NCBI GenBank assembly: GCA_029961685.1
Contig: JARWKL010000012.1
Coordinates: forward strand, 15,485,227 to 15,549,226
Length of the DNA stretch: 64,000 nucleotides
Direction: 5' to 3'
From: Aristolochia californica
Lineage: Eukaryota > Streptophyta > Magnoliopsida > Piperales > Aristolochiaceae
Positions 36,188 to 46,562 of this stretch are shown piece after piece. Numbering within the stretch: the first letter of the stretch is position 1; the number at the start of each line of letters is the position of its first letter. The notes under the pieces are model-generated. The model did no database searches. It was not told where the DNA came from and was given only the letters and a program-made list of their open reading frames with translations. Both the position numbers and the translations under genes were made by a program.

Positions 36188-38292
36188 CGTGTATAAGATT
36201 GGGCATAACCTCTACTTAAAATTGAGCATAATCTATATATATAATACTTGTATAAAATTTGGCATGACCTCTACTTAAAATTGGGCATAATCAATATACA
36301 TAATACCTACATAAACACTCCATAAAATTGTCTATACATTCCATAAACACTCTATGAAATTGTTTATACACTCCATAAAATAGTCTAAACACTCCATATA
36401 CTGCATAACATTATAAATAAACTCCATTCAATAATCAAACACAACAAAATTAAATGAAATATCACTATCAATTTACAATCACCCAAATAAAAACTATAAA
36501 TCCTTTAAATAAAATCCTATTACTATTAGAGACTTACTAGAAAATTACAAGAAATATTTTAATTTTTTCTTAGGAAGTTAAATGGACCGCTTATTGCCTT
36601 TTCTAAGGAAATAAATAAAAATTAATAATTAATCTAATATATTATTATACTTATCGATAAATTTTTAATCACATATAATGTCAAACACAAAATTACTATG
36701 AAAATTGCCTCATGCTCAAAGTATTATATCATCAACTGTCAAATACTTATTCAAAATTTTTCTATATGGTTTTCTAATCCATCTTGGCAAGAAAATCTTA
36801 CTTAGAAAATTATATGATTTTTTTTAAATTTATAATTAGAAAAATATTTTGAAAAAACATGAGGCACTAATGGTCCCTATATTTCTACTAAAAATGTATT
36901 TTCAACATTTATTTAAAAAACCACTAATAGTCTCTAGAAACGTATTTCGATTAAAATATCTTTTCAATTTCTTTAAGAGCCATGAGGAAGGGACAAAGAG
37001 TTTTTTTTCCCTTGTTTATGATATCATACGTAGGGGTGGCTTTGAATAAATTATATATAAAATTATGCATACATTTTTAAAAAATATAATGATAGGGGAG
37101 GTTCAGGATTGAATTTCAATAATAGATTAAAATGCACCAATATTAATCTTTTTTACTTCAATTATTGTCTAGCTTGTTTTGTAATTTTTGAATCTGACCA
37201 TAATTTATTATGGCCTCCTTAGTGCCCCTAGATGAAAATTTATATTGTAGGAAAAACTAAAAATATTTTTCCTATGATACATATTCCCAAAAAAACCCTT
37301 TAAATAAAATCTTATTACTATTAGTGACTTATTAGAAAATTACAAGAAATATTTTAAAATTTTCTTAGGAAAGTTAAATGGACCTTTTATTGCCTATTCT
37401 AGGGAAATAAATAAAAATTAATAATCAATCTAATATATTATTATTCTTATTGATAAATTTTTAATTAAATAAAATATCAAACACAAAATTTCAATGAAAA
37501 TTACTTCATGCTAAAAGTATTACAACATCAACTGTTAAATACTTATTCAAAAATTTTCTATACAGTTTTCTACCCCATCTTGGTACGAAAATCTTACTTA
37601 GAAAATTATATGATTTTTAATAAAAAAATTCAATTAGAAAAATGTTTAAGAAAACATGAGACACTAATAGTTTATAGAAACTTATTTCTATAAAATTTAT
37701 TTTTAATTTTTTCAAGAGCTATGAGGAAGAGATTTTAAGGAATTTTTTTTTATTCGCACGTGCAAAATCATCTTCGCGCGGGGGAGATTATTTCTCCCCT
37801 GAACTTAGGTTCTGGTTTTCCGTCGAGACGACGTGGAAGGAAGGGGGTTACGGCACCGAGGAGGACCTGTCGTCAGGGATGACGGCTGCAACGGAGGCGG
37901 TGGCGATAGAAGCGGCGGCGAAGGAAACAGAGGCGATGGCGAGGAGAGGAAGAAATCGAACAGATGGCCATAAAGGCGGCCGGTGAGCAGCTGCGATGAC
38001 AGTAGAGATGGCCGGCAAACAGCTGCGACGGTGGTAGAGGTGGCGACAACAGCCAACGGGAGGGGCTCGGTGGTGACGAGGGGAGTAAAATTCCCCCCCG
38101 CTCTTGATCCCACTCCCGCTCCCGATCCCGATCCCGAGTCACCTCGAGCCAGCTCGCGAGCCGACGAACTGAACCTGGCTTCGGTCAAGCTCGGCTCATT
38201 AAGGTAAATGAGCCGATTTCGGTGCTCAAGCTCGATAGATAACTAATCTAACCGAGACGAACTCGAGCCGGCTCGGTTCGAAGCCACCCCTA
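35900..38292. mobile_element. Non-autonomous hAT element, 2.4 kb
   Basis: Ends are TAGGGGTGGC / GCCACCCCTA and the 8-bp target duplication CTTCCCCT is perfect (35892-35899, 38293-38300), both typical of hAT. Subterminal zones (35910-36040, 38120-38280) are full of GAGCCGAGC / CTCGAGCC words in both orientations. The AT-rich core has a ~450-bp direct duplication (about 36490-36990 and 37296-37735) and (TA)n at 36142-36184. 37740-38200 is a GC-rich block whose minus strand is open for 127 codons of low-complexity Ser/Pro/Arg. No transposase is present. Confidence 0.9.
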
Positions 38293-38300
38293 CTTCCCCT

Positions 38301-41192
38301 TGTCTTGTATTGTACAATGCCTGAAAGATATCATACAACTTTTGTGAATTGTCAACACTAGAATAGAGTTTTACACAAGTGCCACAAACAAAGTTTTGTT
38401 GTTTCAAGGTGAACTACATTATTTACTACACTTTCTTCCATATTATTGATCAACTAGCTAATAACAAGGTTGTCCTCTTTAAGCCATTTTTTATACATAA
38501 TATCCTCTTTGTTGAATTTATGGAAAAGAAAAATACTTCATTGACTTGATGTAATCAGAGTACATGAACCTCTATTTATAATAGAGGAAGGTAGTAGAGT
38601 CCAATTACAATTAAACTACCTCATCCCAATTACACCCAAACTCTAACACTTAAAGATAAATCCTAGTATAATTAAATAATCCAATATAAATAGAAGACTA
38701 ACATGACTAAAAAACCTTTAAACTGAAACTCTTATGTGAGACCTGCTTCCATAATAATTTTGGTTTTGTAAGACTTCTTATTGTGTAAGACTCATCATTC
38801 CACCTCACGTGATCATGGTGGGTCCCACCAGCTCGTGTGATCATGGTGAGTCCATATCCTATGGGCTTGGGCCCATCTTCCAACACACTTGGATATGTGG
38901 GGCTTCCTTGGGCGTGTGGGCTTGGGCCCATCTTCCAACACTCCCCCTCAAGTAGGGGGTGAAAGAACATCACGAACTCCCAACTTGCTACGAATGGTGT
39001 ATAGGATCTTCTCATTTAAATGACATATAAAATGGTAGTCCTTCATATCTTCCAACACTCCCCCTCACGCTGGTGGTCTCTTCCATGAGGCCCAACTGTC
39101 ATAAGATAAGTGAGAGTAAAATCACTCCAAGCTATATGACATTGCACCATACTCCAGTCATAACCCATGCTAGATGTAGGGCACACTCTTATCTTTTGTA
39201 GGCAGTGGGTCTATACGCAATGCTCAGAAGTGTAATAAAACTTCTGCATCACTGTGTCTAAACCCTAGACATCGACTCTCAAGTGGTAGGAGTAATAAAT
39301 GCCAATTAAGTGGGGATAATGGGTAACATAGATATAGTAATAAGTTCCTCCATCACGGTGTCCCAACCTGGGGCATCTACTCTCAAAGGTAGAAGTGGGT
39401 GATAAGTGGGTAATGCCTGTCATTCATAAGACAACGATAAAAGACACACGGGTATATATATAAAAACTTGGTACATGAACACGTATAATCGAGGAAGAAA
39501 ATAACTGGGCCGAGTTAGGATGACCCAGACCCGAGTTGACTCACTAAGTTGGTCCGATCTGCTAGATTAACCCGAGCAGACAGAATGAGTGTGGCGGGTC
39601 GCCGGTTTGCTGGGTTGACCCAACAAGGTTTGGCCCAGGATGGTAGAACCGACATTGGATTAAATAAGTTTCCTAACTTATGAAATATGTAATTTTGCAA
39701 TAGTTATCATCTTCCCCAAGACACCGAACATAATGGAAAATCAGAGAGCATAATCGGCTACGGGAACAGAGAACAACGAAAATCTAGCAACAATGTGTCT
39801 TCTTCCCCAAAAAGCATTGGTTTTCAAACCACATGGCGACGAACCAACAAGATCAAACGCTGTTGACACCTCGGAAGAGATTCAAAACACTAAAAAAATG
39901 TCATCTTCTACGACAACGGCAACGGGACTGTGATTCTCGGTAAAGAAACAAGAAAATCTATCAGTAATAGCATTAGAATTATGACAACAAGGCAGAGGCA
40001 AGCAATGAACAGTGATGAGCCAACTCGAGGTTAATCAGCAAGTCGGCAATATTTTCTTCAGATTATAGCAAATAGGTGATGATACAAAATCAAGATAGCA
40101 GTATCGACAACAAAAAGAATCAGGAAGATGCCAACAGATAGAAGAACCTATGTCTCCTTCTTCCCCAGGGCCCCTAACAACTCGGGATAGCTGAGTCGTC
40201 CCACGACACTGGCTCCGGTATAACACGGGACAAAAATAAACTAGAGATGGCAATCAGAGGAGTTTTGTAACCGAATACGCAACTGTAATCTACGCTATCT
40301 TGGAGGCAATTTTCAAGAAATAAGTTCTATGCTAGTAGAATGCTAGAACGATGGATTGCTGGCTATTGTTGCTAGAAATACGCAGCAACAGAGTGAAGGA
40401 AAACTCCCGAAAAATACATCAATCCACCATAATAATAGGATGAGAGCCAGTCGATTACAGTGAGCCAGTTGAGACAGAGATCTTCCAAAAGATCACCGAG
40501 TAACAGTAAACAAACAGAGAAGAGGATCCTTCTCAGAACAAGACTTCGTCAGTTTTTATCAAAATAACAATGCTTTCATGATGCATAATCCAAAAAGATA
40601 ACCAACAACTTCTATTAGCGATGAACCAGAAACTCCCAGAAATAGAATAACAATATAAAGGTGAAAACATAAAGCAAATAATGGGTATAGGGACAAAAAA
40701 AAGATAAATACAAACTTAAACTGCTAGACATAATAGATCAGAAAAGGATCACATTACCTTTGTTTGTTGATCGAGTTAACTCACAGAACATGCTCTGATA
40801 CCATGTTGAATTTATGAAAAAGGAAAATACTTTATTGACTTGATGTAATCAGAGTACATGAACCTCTATATATAATAGAGGAAGGTAGTAGAGTCTAATT
40901 ATAATTAAACTACCTTTGTTCCAATTACACCCAAACTTTAACTCTTAAAGAAAAGTCCTAGTATAATTAAATAACTCAATATAAATAGAAGACTAACATG
41001 CTTAAAACACCTTTAAACTGAAATTCTTCTATGAGACCTGTTTCCATAATAATTTTGGCTCTGTAAACTTCTTATTGTGTAGGACTCATCGTGCCACCTC
41101 ATATGATCATGGTGGGTCTATATCTTATGGGCTTGGGCCCATCTTCCAACACTCTTCATCAATAGTTGGAGGAGGCCTTATCAGATGATCAA
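38301..41192 (-). pseudogene. Copia gag fragment, split by element B1
   Basis: 38301-38509 and 41157-41192 together read on the minus strand as part of a copia gag of the same type as the gag at 50620-50900: NMEESVVNNVVHLETTK and, with frameshifts, KLYDIFQALYNTRQG, preceded by the LIRPPPTIDE segment. The family B element at 38510-41151 is inserted between the two parts with the duplication CTCTT. Only a fragment; the source element's LTRs are not found here. Confidence 0.6.
38510..41151 (-). mobile_element. Family B non-autonomous LTR retrotransposon (copy B1)
   Basis: LTRs at 38510-38940 and 40804-41151 (TGTTGAATTTATG...CCATCTTCCAACA on the plus strand). The primer site TGGTATCAGAGC reads minus at 40803-40792; the reversed purine tract CTCCCCCTCAAG is at 38941-38952. 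Perfect 5-bp duplication CTCTT (38505-38509, 41152-41156). The interior next to the purine tract (38941-39420) is homologous to the same part of family A, but the LTRs are different. No gag or pol. 39700-40790 is open to interpretation; nothing recognised. Confidence 0.9.
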
Positions 41193-41626
41193 TGTTGGAA
41201 GATGGGTTGAAGCCCATATGACCAAGGAAGGCACACACATCCAAGTGTGTTAGAAGATGTTCATGCCTATAAGACCAAGGAAGGTCCACACATGTAAAAG
41301 ATGTGGAAGATGGGCTCAAGGCCCATAGGGCCACACAGTGATGGCAGGATGGTAAATAAAGAGTCATCTCATAGAGGTGGCATTCCTGTAATTAGTTTTA
41401 GTTCCATGGGTATAATTATAATATTATAGTTTTATCAATCTATAAATTGAGCTTCAGGGGGGAGGTTAGGACATAACTCCATAACCTCTTCTTCCTCCTA
41501 TTTTTTCCCAATGAACCTCTCACTTTTTCTCCACGAGTTAAATCCATGGAGTCCTAAAAATCAACATGGTATCAAATCATTCATTTTCAGGACTCATAGT
41601 ATGGTTTTCAGGATTCCAGAAACCCA

Positions 41627-42095
41627 TTATTTTTTTGTTATCATATTATGCTTCTTCTTTTTATAGTTGCTAGAATTCGTTTTTTGATTTTGTTGGTCAT
41701 TTTCTCCTGTTACCCAATATGACATTGCAGTTTTTTCTTCTTTCCATAAATGATGTGGAAATTGAACTCCAAATCTCCTCAATTCATCGTATGCATAGTA
41801 ATATTGAGGATATTTCCCTCCAACTCCACCAAAAATTTCTTTCCATGGATCCGGTTGTACCAAAATTTTATCTTTGACAAGCATCAAGGATAGCAATTGC
41901 ACCCTCAAACTCTTACGTTGAAGATGTTTCTTCAAAGTTTTCACCACATTTTTTGCTTGCCAATGGTCAATATTTATGGAATTGCTTATATCTATATTCA
42001 TAGTCCAATCCGGCTGATAAGCAAATCGTTGGTCGCTTTCTTGACCCGAACTGTCGGTGATGATATCTTGCTATCAATGAGAAACCACAAAGAAA
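41627..42095 (-). pseudogene. Captured VHS-domain (TOM1-like) gene fragment
   Basis: VHS/GAT proteins of the TOM1-like (TOL) family sort ubiquitinated membrane cargo. Minus-strand reading from 42095 gives VRVKKATNDLLI, then after a 1-nt loss PDWTMNIDISNSI, then QAKNVVKTLKKHL, SLRVQLLSLMLV, KDKILVQPDPWKEIFGG and KYPQYYYAYDELRRFGVQFP. These follow the VHS helices in order. About 40 residues normally found between LLSLMLV and KDKILV are absent, as if one exon was lost. No intron interrupts it. It is antisense to the retroelement and ends in unrelated sequence after residue ~100 of the 124-codon frame. Not functional as a VHS protein. Confidence 0.82.
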
Positions 42096-42126
42096 AGAAA
42101 TTTTGATACTTAGAGGTTCAAAAAGC

Positions 42127-42400
42127 TTATTCTCCGTTTACTCGGCCAAGGATGATGACAAAGGAGCAGGTAATTGAAGCTTGCCCAGATCTTAGTTCCA
42201 TCATTGCCATCATCACCGGTGCAGAAGATTCCTCCAAATGACCCCCATGCAGCTTGATCAAATTGAAGAGTGAATCACCTTCGATGTACTCCATCATAAA
42301 ATTGACGAAGGTCTCACCATTATCCACAGAGATGTTGAGACCCACGTACCGAACTATCCTAGGAGAAGCGAGCAGAGATTGGTCCCATTGGCATCTTCAC
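42127..42400 (-). pseudogene. Captured MAPKKK-type protein kinase fragment
   Basis: The minus strand reads SPRIVRYVGLNISVDNGETF then FMMEYIEGDSLFNLIKLHGG and HLEES, which fits subdomains IV-V and the hinge of plant MAPKKK (MEKK-like) kinases. The ATP-binding and catalytic loops are absent. Past HLEES the frame continues (SAPVMMAMMEL...) without kinase similarity. It lies next to the VHS fragment in the same orientation, so the element holds pieces of at least two unrelated host genes. Confidence 0.65.
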
Positions 42401-44077
42401 TCGGGAGCTTCGGTAACTCAGAAATTTTCTTGCATTGTTGCTGCGAGACCTATTGAACGCAAGATTTTCTACTTCTTCAAGGATTCTTTGCTATCTTCGG
42501 GAGATTATTTTCCGCCAATTACGAAAGTTGGTGGACTCCTTCCTCTGTGTTGTCGTTTCTAGATGAACATGCTATTGATTTTTTTATTTTTTTTCTTATT
42601 CCGAAAAATCCTCTCATAGCTGGTTACTCCCTCTCTAGTTTTCCGCTTTGTTTGGAAGCCAGCCTCGCCGAAGATGATGACATTGTTGCTGAATTAAAAT
42701 TTTCCTAAGTTAGGAAACTTGATTTAATCGAGTGTCAATTTAGAGCCTATCGAGACTCGGACTAGGCTTGCCCGAGTCAAGCGAGAAAATTGACGACCCA
42801 AGGATCACTTGGTTCTATACCAACAGAGTCAACTCATACCAACTCGGACCGAGTCAACTTGGCTTGGTCAACTCAGTTTGGGTCAGCTTCAGCCCAGTTC
42901 ACTTACTTCATGCCTCTGTTATATGGGTTCGGGTCACGAGTTCTCTGTCGATTCCTCTTGCGACTTGGCAATATTGGTCTGAAATCTTACTCGGCTCGAC
43001 TCGATCCTTTGTCTCCAATTGGATTATTATTTTGAGGTATTGGCAACTTATTACTTGGTTCCAACATATTATTTGGTGCAACTTCTTTATTTAGTGATAG
43101 ACTCGCAACAAATTATTTTATGGATCAACTTTAAGGATTATTTGGTTCGTGTTATATGGGCCCAGACCCATTTCAGCTACTGCTATTATGTCTCTTTAGC
43201 AGGGACATTATTATTGAAGGTCTTCTCAGTTGCTAACTATTGTCAGCATTAGTTATTCTGATGAAGAAGAAAGTACATGGAAGCCCCAAAATATTATCTT
43301 TATGGTGATTACCCGTTACCCCCTTAATTGGCATATTTACTCCTACCATTTGAGAGTTGGTGCCCTGTGGAGGAACACCGTGATGGAGAAGTTTATTACT
43401 ACACTTCTGAGCAATGCCTATAGACCCACTACCTATAAAGGATATGAGTCTGCTCAACATCCAACATGAGTCATTTGACTGGAGCATGGAACAAAATCTT
43501 AGGGCTAGGAGTGATTTTACTGTTACTTATATTATGCCAATTGTGCCTCTTGGAAGAGACCACCAGCTTGAGGGGGAGTGTTGGAAGATATGGACTGTTG
43601 TTTTATATGGAAAGATCTCATACACCATTTGCAGCAAGTTTGGTGTTCATGTTGTTCTCTCACCCCCATCTTGAGAGAGAGTGTTGGAAGATGGCCCCAA
43701 GCCCACACGACCAAGGAAGACCCACACATTCAAGTGTGTTAGAAGATGAGCTCAAGCCCATAAGACCAAGGAAGGACCACACATCCAAGATGTGGAAGAT
43801 GGGCTCAAGGCCCATAGACTAAGGAGAAGGTCCATAGGCCCACACAGTGATGGCATGATGGTAAAGAAAGAATCATCTCATAGAGATGTCATTGATGTAA
43901 TTAGTTTAAGTTACATGAGTATAATTGTAATATTATAGTTTTATCAATCTATAAATTGAGCTTTAGGGGGAGGGTTAGGACATAAGTCCATAACTTCTTT
44001 TTCCTCCCGTTTTTTCCCAATGAGTCCCTCTCTCCTTTTCTCTATGAGCGAAATCCATGGAGTCCTAAAAATCAACA

Positions 44078-44360
44078 ATTAGATAAGTCTCAGGAAATAA
44101 GAAACTGTTAATATTTTGACAACACTTTTAGGGGAAAAAGTGGTTATCTCAAGTAGTTAAATTTTACCAAACATACTCGAGAAATTCTCTTCAACCATTG
44201 AGTCTCTTGTAACTTATTGAAGTAGTATGAGTAGCATGTTTTGTAATTAAGTGAGTGAGTGTCATAAGTTATAATTATAGAAGATTCCAAGTTCCTTTTC
44301 TTTTATTCATACACTAGGGTTTCTACCCTAAAACGATATATAAGAAGCTAAGGAGGAGGG
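44078..44360 (+). mobile_element. Copia-type LTR fragment
   Basis: About 44200-44345 resembles the LTR at 4600-4740 (TGTAATTAAGTGAGTGAGTG..., ACTAGGGTTTCTACC, TATAAGAAG). Partial and without partner LTR. 44078-44200 is not recognised. Confidence 0.4.
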
Positions 44361-44364
44361 CACG

Positions 44365-44570
44365 AGAAGGGGTAGCATTGAACTGAATCGGTTTGCGAGC
44401 GACTTGTGCTCAGCTTGGTTCAATTCGGTTTATCTTGATCTCGAACCAAATTTGAGATTGAGATCAGGCTCGTTTAAGTTAACGAGCCGAGCTAGAGCAA
44501 ACCATGGTTCGGTTCAGAAGCTCATGAGCCGGCTCGTTAACTTAACGAGGGCTCGAGCAACTAGCGATGG
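44365..44570. mobile_element. hAT-like terminal fragment
   Basis: AGGGGTAGCATTGAACTGAA followed by many GAGCC / GGCTCG words resembles the terminus and subterminal zone of the hAT element at 35900. No opposite end or target duplication was found. Confidence 0.35.
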
Positions 44571-44598
44571 AACAAGTGATGCTTCATTCATTTTTCAG

Positions 44599-44993
44599 AT
44601 TAGTCAGGATTTGGCAAGGCAACAACGAGTTCACAAGCGGAAATGGGGAATTGGGGCTCAGGAAGATCAGAAGAAAATTGACTGTTGGTGAGAAAACTTG
44701 GGGTGCAATCTGCTCCTTTAGGTAAGTTTTGGTTTTTTATTCGATTTTGTCTTCTTATTCTTCGTTGTTCCTCTTCGATCTTCTTTCTTGCCAAAGGAAG
44801 TGATGGAACAGAGGTAAATTCTTTTATTTTTTATCTTCTTTTTTTTTTCTTTGCCAAAATAGTGTTTTTTTTTGCTTTTTTATCTACTCTGGATATGTTG
44901 TATTCCAATATTTTTCTTTTATCTCGCATTAAAACAGCTATGGATGAACACCTCATACTATGTCAGGAGCTTCTTCCTACTCATTTCTCAGAG
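44599..44993 (+). CDS. Candidate 5' exons of a host gene (low confidence)
   Basis: Three segments have good plant splice sites: 44599-44721 (TTTTTCAG| ... |GTAAGTTTTGG), 44797-44813 (CCAAAG| ... |GTAAATTC) and 44938-44993 (AAAACAG| ... |GTAATGAC), each intron T-rich. The third has an ATG at 44943; read from it, the exon ends in a phase that joins in frame to the exon at 63728. The first two would then be 5' leader. The alternative is chance splice-like sites or another captured fragment. Confidence 0.3.
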
Positions 44994-45836
44994 GTAATGA
45001 CTCTTACCGTTCTGTTGATATTTATGTTTTTCAGTTCTTATCGTTCTGTTGATTTTTTCCATTGTATTGTTTTATTTGTGTATACATGCATTTCACAGTA
45101 CATAATTCATAGGTCACTTTATGATTTTAATATTTTCATTGTATTGTTTTGTTTGTTTATACGCGTTTTCATCATGGAATGATTGTTTGATTCTTTTGAC
45201 TATTTGGGTAATAGTATAATAAAATATAAACTCCTCAAGTTAGATCAGAATTAGTAGGAAAAATTCTTTGATTCCTTAACTTTGATAAAATTTAGAGTAA
45301 GAGTTTTGTTCATTGGTATACCACATTGGATTGAAAATATGAAATCCAATCTGATTCCAATATTTCCTATCTATCCATGTGCTCTGTTATGAATTTTCCT
45401 AGTGTTGGAATGAATTATTCAATACTTATAGAAATTTGTAGTGCTGGTTTAAGAAAAATTTACTCCACAATTCTCTTGAATGAGACACTTTCAAAGAAGG
45501 AATGGTGGACCTCTATCATAGTTTAACATTTTAATGACTTGACAATGGCAGTTGGACATACAAAAGCTACTCTTAATGTATCGTCATAAGGGGACAACCA
45601 GACAGGCATGTGATCCTGGTCTTGTGTTGACAAAAGTTGGACAAGCTAAAACTACTTTATGTATCATAATAATTAGATTGTGATGGGATCTTGGTCTTAT
45701 GTTTTTTGTCTGTCCTTGGTGCCTGCTCAATAGTGTCATATTTTTAATCTTTTCTATTGGTTAGAAGGTTTTATTTATTTATTATTTATTTTCTAAAGTA
45801 AGTTTTGGAATGTGTATTCACTGGATATTTATCTAT
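44994..45836. other. AT-rich, intron-like, no gene recognised
   Basis: T-rich sequence without recognisable coding or element ends; consistent with intron of the candidate plus-strand gene. Confidence 0.5.
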
Positions 45837-45841
45837 ATGGC

Positions 45842-46428
45842 TGTGGTGGTCCGGGGTTAAGTACTTGGCTTTCCACTACCTATCAGACCGATCTTTTAGG
45901 TAGTATTGGCCAGGTGTTTAATATTTGGTATCAGAGCCGACACTTATGTTACGAGTTTGAATCCCGGAGGGAGTGACCTAGCAGAAACTAGAGTGGGCCG
46001 CCGGACCTCGGCTCGCAACGGGGGAGCTTGGGCTTGGGCTCGTAATAGCTTGAGGAAAAACTCTCTCTCCAAGGGGCGTGTGATCACCTAGCCAATATTA
46101 CCCAAAAGATCGGCCTGGTAGGTAGCGGAAAGCCAAGTACTTAACCTAGGACCACAACATCACATCCCACCTTCACGAGCCGACGTCCACGGCGGCCCAC
46201 TTGTGACAACCCACTCTAGCGATGACCCACTCTAGCGTTTGGCCCACGCGCACGTAGCTACCAAGTCTGCCTCTAGGTCGCCCGCTCCGTAGTTTGGTCA
46301 AGTCGGGATTCGAACTCGCGAAGTGGGCATCCGCTCTGATACCAAATGTTAAGCACCTAGCCAATACTACCCAAAAGACCAGTCTGATAGGTAGCGGAAA
46401 GCCAAGTACTTAACCCAGGACCACAACA
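45842..46428. mobile_element. TRIM with inverted outer LTRs
   Basis: Three ~82-bp LTRs: 45842-45923 in plus orientation, 46079-46159 and 46347-46428 in minus orientation. Primer sites TGGTATCAGAGC lie inside the first (45926-45937, plus) and inside the last (46344-46333, minus). The perfect target duplication ATGGC flanks the whole (45837-45841, 46429-46433). So a plus-strand half (LTR and interior) is fused to a complete minus-strand unit, and both outer ends are U3 termini. The interiors carry GAGTTTGAATCCC / GAGTTCGAATCCC, like a Pol III B box. No coding capacity. Confidence 0.9.
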
Positions 46429-46562
46429 ATGGCCAATACTCTTTGCATGGTTATTGTTGGAAGATGGGCTCAAGCCCACAAGCTCAAGACTAGAAGCCCA
46501 CACGTCAAAGGAGTGGCATATGTATAAAATATGACACTTTTCATAAAGATGGCGTAAAGATG

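Larger units (their letters stand above)
41193..44077 (+). mobile_element. Family A non-autonomous LTR element with captured genes (copy A2)
   Basis: LTRs 41193-41566 and 43682-44077 (TGTTGGAAGATGG...AAAAATCAACA), primer site TGGTATCAAATC at 41567-41578, purine-rich stretch before 43682. The 5-bp flanks (ATCAA, ATTAG) do not match well, so recombination or decay is likely. The interior carries no gag or pol; instead 41627-42095 and 42130-42400 hold antisense fragments of two host genes, followed by the family's GAGTCAACTC-rich zone (42720-42990) and the conserved 3' part (43140-43680). Confidence 0.85.

Noticed and set aside
37805..38188. 127-codon minus frame in the hAT element as transposase
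   Set aside because: Low-complexity Ser/Pro/Arg peptide without any hAT transposase motif.
44685..45182. 165-codon hydrophobic frame
   Set aside because: Runs through T-rich intron-like sequence and has no ATG at its start; hydrophobic residues come from T-runs.
45926..45975. tRNA gene suggested by GTTCGAATCCC-like words
   Set aside because: The words lie by a retroelement primer site and no cloverleaf can be drawn around them.
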